Shown here: positions 60,650-64,000 of the stretch, in pieces
Position numbering within the stretch: the first letter of the stretch is position 1
How the letters are laid out: every line of letters starts with the position of its first letter
The notes under the pieces: model-generated
The model's database searches: none
Told to the model about the DNA's origin: nothing
The model's input: the letters and a program-made list of their open reading frames with translations, nothing else
Made by a program: the position numbers and the translations under genes
Assembly (NCBI GenBank): GCA_963834365.1
Contig: CAWIBS010000033.1
Coordinates: 1 to 64,000 of the forward strand
Direction of reading: 5' to 3'
Length of the DNA stretch: 64,000 bases
Source of the DNA: CAWJAP01 sp963834365
GTDB lineage: Bacteria > Acidobacteriota > Vicinamibacteria > Vicinamibacterales > Vicinamibacteraceae

Positions 60650-62113
60650 ATGCACGCTGCGATCGATCTGGGCGCGGGCAGCGGCAGGGTCTTCCTCGGC
60701 GGTCTGGCGGACGAGAGCCTCACGCTCGTCGAAGTTCACCGCTTCGACTACGCGCCGCGACAGTCAGACGGCCACCTCCGCTGGCAGATCCAACGGCTGT
60801 TCGACGGCGTGTCACAGGGGCTGGCCGCCGCCAGCGCCCGCGCCGCCTCGCGGGGTGCGCAGGTCGCCACGATTGGCGTCGACTCATGGGGGGTGGACTA
60901 CGGCTTGATCGACACCGACGGCCGCCTTCTCGAAGAGCCGATCTCGTACCGGGACCCGCGGGCAGCGGCCGCCATGCCCTCGGTGCTCGCACGGCTGGGT
61001 GCGCGCGATCTCTTCGCACGGACCGGCGCACAGACACTGGCCATCAACACCCTCTTCCAGCTCGCGGCGCACGTCGCCGAAGGCCTGCCCTCCGGCGCCG
61101 ATCGGCTGCTGATGATCCCCGATCTCTGCCATCACTTTCTGACCGGACGAGCCGTTGGCGAGTACACCAATGCCACGACGACACAGCTGCTGAACCTGCG
61201 GACGCGGGACTGGGACGAGGAGCTGTTCGAGGCGCTGCACCTCCCGCGACGCCTGATGCCCGAGCTCGTCCAGCCGGGCCGCCGGCTCGGCGTGCTCAGC
61301 TCCGCTTGCCAGGCCCGGCTCGGACTTCCCGCGATCGAGGTCGTGGCGCCCGGGACGCATGACACTGCCAGCGCCGTCGCCGGCACACCCCTCGAGCCGG
61401 GCTGGGCGTTCGTCTCATCCGGCACCTGGTCGCTCGTCGGCGTCGAGCTCGACCGCCCGCTCGTCTCGGCCGATGTCGCGGCCGCCAACTGCACGAACGA
61501 AGGCGGTGTCGCCGGGACGATCCGCTTCCTGAAGAACGTGATGGGCCTGTGGGTGCTCGACGCCTGCCGGCGCGAGTGGGCGCCGGCGCTCGACCTGCCG
61601 AGCCTGGTCGCCCGGGCGGCATCGGTCCAGGGATTCCCGGGGTTCATCGACCCCGACGATCAGCATTTCCTCAACCCGCCGAGCATGCCGGCCGCCATTC
61701 GACAGCGCATGATCGAAACGGCTCAGACGCCGCCGGAGACGGAGGCGGGCCTGACGAGGGTGATCCTCGATTCGCTCGCCCTGCGATACGCAGAGGTCAT
61801 CCGCACCATCGAACGCGTGACCGGCCGTTCGATCCCCGGCATCCACATCGTCGGCGGCGGGTCGCGAAATGCGTACCTGAACCAGGCAACGGCCGATGCA
61901 ACCGGTCGGCCGGTGATCGCCGGCCCCGTGGAAGCAACCGTCGCGGGCAACGTGCTGGTCCAGGCCATGGCCTGCGGCGAGGTGGCGTCGCTCGCCGACG
62001 GCCGTGCCCGCGTCGCCCGTTCGTTCGACCTGCAGCGATTCGAGCCGCGGCGTCACGACGAGTGGGCCGAGGCCGCCGTCATCTACCGGACCCTCACGGC
62101 ACGACAGCCTTAG
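60650..62113 (+). CDS. rhaB: Rhamnulokinase
   Basis: 487 residues of the FGGY kinase family: AAIDLGAGSGRVFLGGL, IGVDSWGVDYGLIDTDGRLL, APGTHDTASAVAGTPLEPGW, SSGTWSLVGVELDRPL, HIVGGGSRNAYLNQATADAT. It phosphorylates L-rhamnulose. Operon with rhaM; convergent with the isomerase rhaI across a heptanucleotide array. Confidence 0.92.
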   Translation: MHAAIDLGAGSGRVFLGGLADESLTLVEVHRFDYAPRQSDGHLRWQIQRLFDGVSQGLAAASARAASRGAQVATIGVDSWGVDYGLIDTDGRLLEEPISYRDPRAAAAMPSVLARLGARDLFARTGAQTLAINTLFQLAAHVAEGLPSGADRLLMIPDLCHHFLTGRAVGEYTNATTTQLLNLRTRDWDEELFEALHLPRRLMPELVQPGRRLGVLSSACQARLGLPAIEVVAPGTHDTASAVAGTPLEPGWAFVSSGTWSLVGVELDRPLVSADVAAANCTNEGGVAGTIRFLKNVMGLWVLDACRREWAPALDLPSLVARAASVQGFPGFIDPDDQHFLNPPSMPAAIRQRMIETAQTPPETEAGLTRVILDSLALRYAEVIRTIERVTGRSIPGIHIVGGGSRNAYLNQATADATGRPVIAGPVEATVAGNVLVQAMACGEVASLADGRARVARSFDLQRFEPRRHDEWAEAAVIYRTLTARQP

Positions 62114-62252
62114 CAGCTACCAGTTACCAGCTACCAGCTACCAAAGGGTCGCGATTCGCCTCGAGGTAGTTGGTAGCTCGTGGTTGGTCGTTGGTAGCTC
62201 GTAGTTGGTCGTTGGTAGCTGGTCGTTGCGTCAGCTGGTCGCTGGTAGCTGC
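62114..62252. repeat. Heptanucleotide array between convergent rhaB and rhaI
   Basis: Starts with ACCAGCT/ACCAGTT units and then turns to the opposite sense (GGTAGCT, TGGTCGT, GGTAGTT), so the two halves are roughly complementary and could form a hairpin between the converging genes. Confidence 0.85.
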
Positions 62253-63546
<1,294 letters not shown>

Positions 63547-63559
63547 CGAGATCGTTCTC

Positions 63560-64000
63560 CTAGCGGGCGAACGCGGCGAGGTTGCCCGCGTCCACGTTCA
63601 GGACGTTGCCGGTGGACTTGAATGACAGGTCCGATGCGAAGTAGTAGACCGCTTCGGCGACGTCCTCGGGGTAGACACTGCGCTTGAGCAGGCTGCGATT
63701 GCGATAGAACTCCTCCACGTCCTGCTCCGCGATCCGGTTGCTCGCCGCGCGCTCGGTCCGCCAGCGAGCCCGACCAGATGCGCGACCCTCGTATGACGGC
63801 ATCCGGGTTGACGACGTTGGCGCGGATGCCGCATTCGGCGCCTTCTGCGGCGAGGCAGCGCGCCAGGTGCAGCGCCGCCGCCTTGGCCGCACAGTACGCC
63901 GACGCTCCGGGCGAGGCGACCAGCGCGTTCTTGCTGCCCACGAAGACAATGGACCCGCCGAGCCCCTGGCGCTTCATCAGCGCGAACGCCTCGCGCGACA
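63560..64000 (-). CDS. rhaEW: Bifunctional rhamnulose-1-phosphate aldolase/short-chain dehydrogenase, 3' part, cut by right edge
   Basis: Only the C-terminal dehydrogenase part is inside the window: FALMKRQGLGGSIVFVGSKN, ALVASPGASAYCAAKAAALH (catalytic Tyr and Lys), GIRANVVNPDAVI, then after a base error near 63,770 RIAEQDVEEFYRNRSLLKRS, VYPEDVAEAVYYFASDLSFK, STGNVLNVDAGNLAAFAR. This is the characteristic end of the fused rhamnulose-1-phosphate aldolase/lactaldehyde dehydrogenase of the rhamnose pathway. Adjacent rhaI 13 bp downstream supports it. Confidence 0.87.

Overview
The window is high-GC bacterial DNA in two parts that do not appear to belong together. Positions 1 to about 10,500 read entirely on the minus strand. 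They encode a giant RTX heme peroxidase, a PrtD-type type I secretion ABC transporter and the start of a second cadherin/RTX protein, a layout typical of Alphaproteobacteria such as Bradyrhizobium relatives. At about 10,480-10,580 this reading runs straight into the 5' part of an ImuA/RecA-like gene. From there to 64,000 the gene content looks like a soil Acidobacteriota (Vicinamibacteria-like; my inference). The break lies inside two genes, so a chimeric assembly is the simplest explanation and a rearrangement breakpoint the alternative. Single-base frameshifts are common throughout, and very dense at 4.4-10 kb, as in uncorrected long-read assemblies. I treat broken genes as probably intact in the organism unless stated.

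Right part, in order: D-xylonate dehydratase-like gene (11.1-13.1 kb); alpha/beta hydrolase with a helical-repeat tail, HSD17B14-like SDR, and HAD phosphatase (13.2-16.0 kb); Tat-exported GMC oxidoreductase with its gluconate dehydrogenase subunit 3 partner, and a glycine-zipper lipoprotein (16.5-19.9 kb); Tat-exported amidase; agmatine deiminase plus N-carbamoylputrescine amidase (polyamine route, 21.9-23.9 kb); ECF sigma factor overlapping a transmembrane Ser/Thr kinase (24.2-26.7 kb); a sugar-catabolic run of TIM-barrel isomerase, SDR, zinc dehydrogenase and HUMPS-family decarboxylase (27.5-31.3 kb); a membrane spermidine-synthase-like protein, M19 dipeptidase and deoxyhypusine-synthase-like enzyme (31.5-35.9 kb); MFS exporter; ECF sigma/anti-sigma pair; GDSL hydrolase; a large exported repeat protein with an IPT domain.

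From 42 to 53 kb there is a phosphate island: DUF3891-PhoB-PhoR facing a DUF47-Pit transporter operon, then a TonB-dependent receptor with a beta-helix protein and a lipoprotein. 11-bp-period direct repeats resembling Pho boxes precede both the DUF47-pit operon and the TonB receptor. Next come a persulfide dioxygenase/rhodanese, a copZ-copA-csoR copper operon, glucuronate isomerase, and an L-rhamnose cluster (rhaM-rhaB facing rhaI and a rhamnulose-phosphate aldolase/dehydrogenase cut by the right edge).

The most unusual feature is the intergenic DNA of the right part. At least ten gaps hold degenerate heptanucleotide tandem arrays (units such as TCTTCGG, TCGTTGG, ACCAGCT). Two convergent gaps hold near-identical ~180-bp palindromes, and short REP-like palindromes recur at gene ends. 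None of these was seen in the left 10.5 kb. No tRNA, rRNA, transposase or CRISPR array was recognised.
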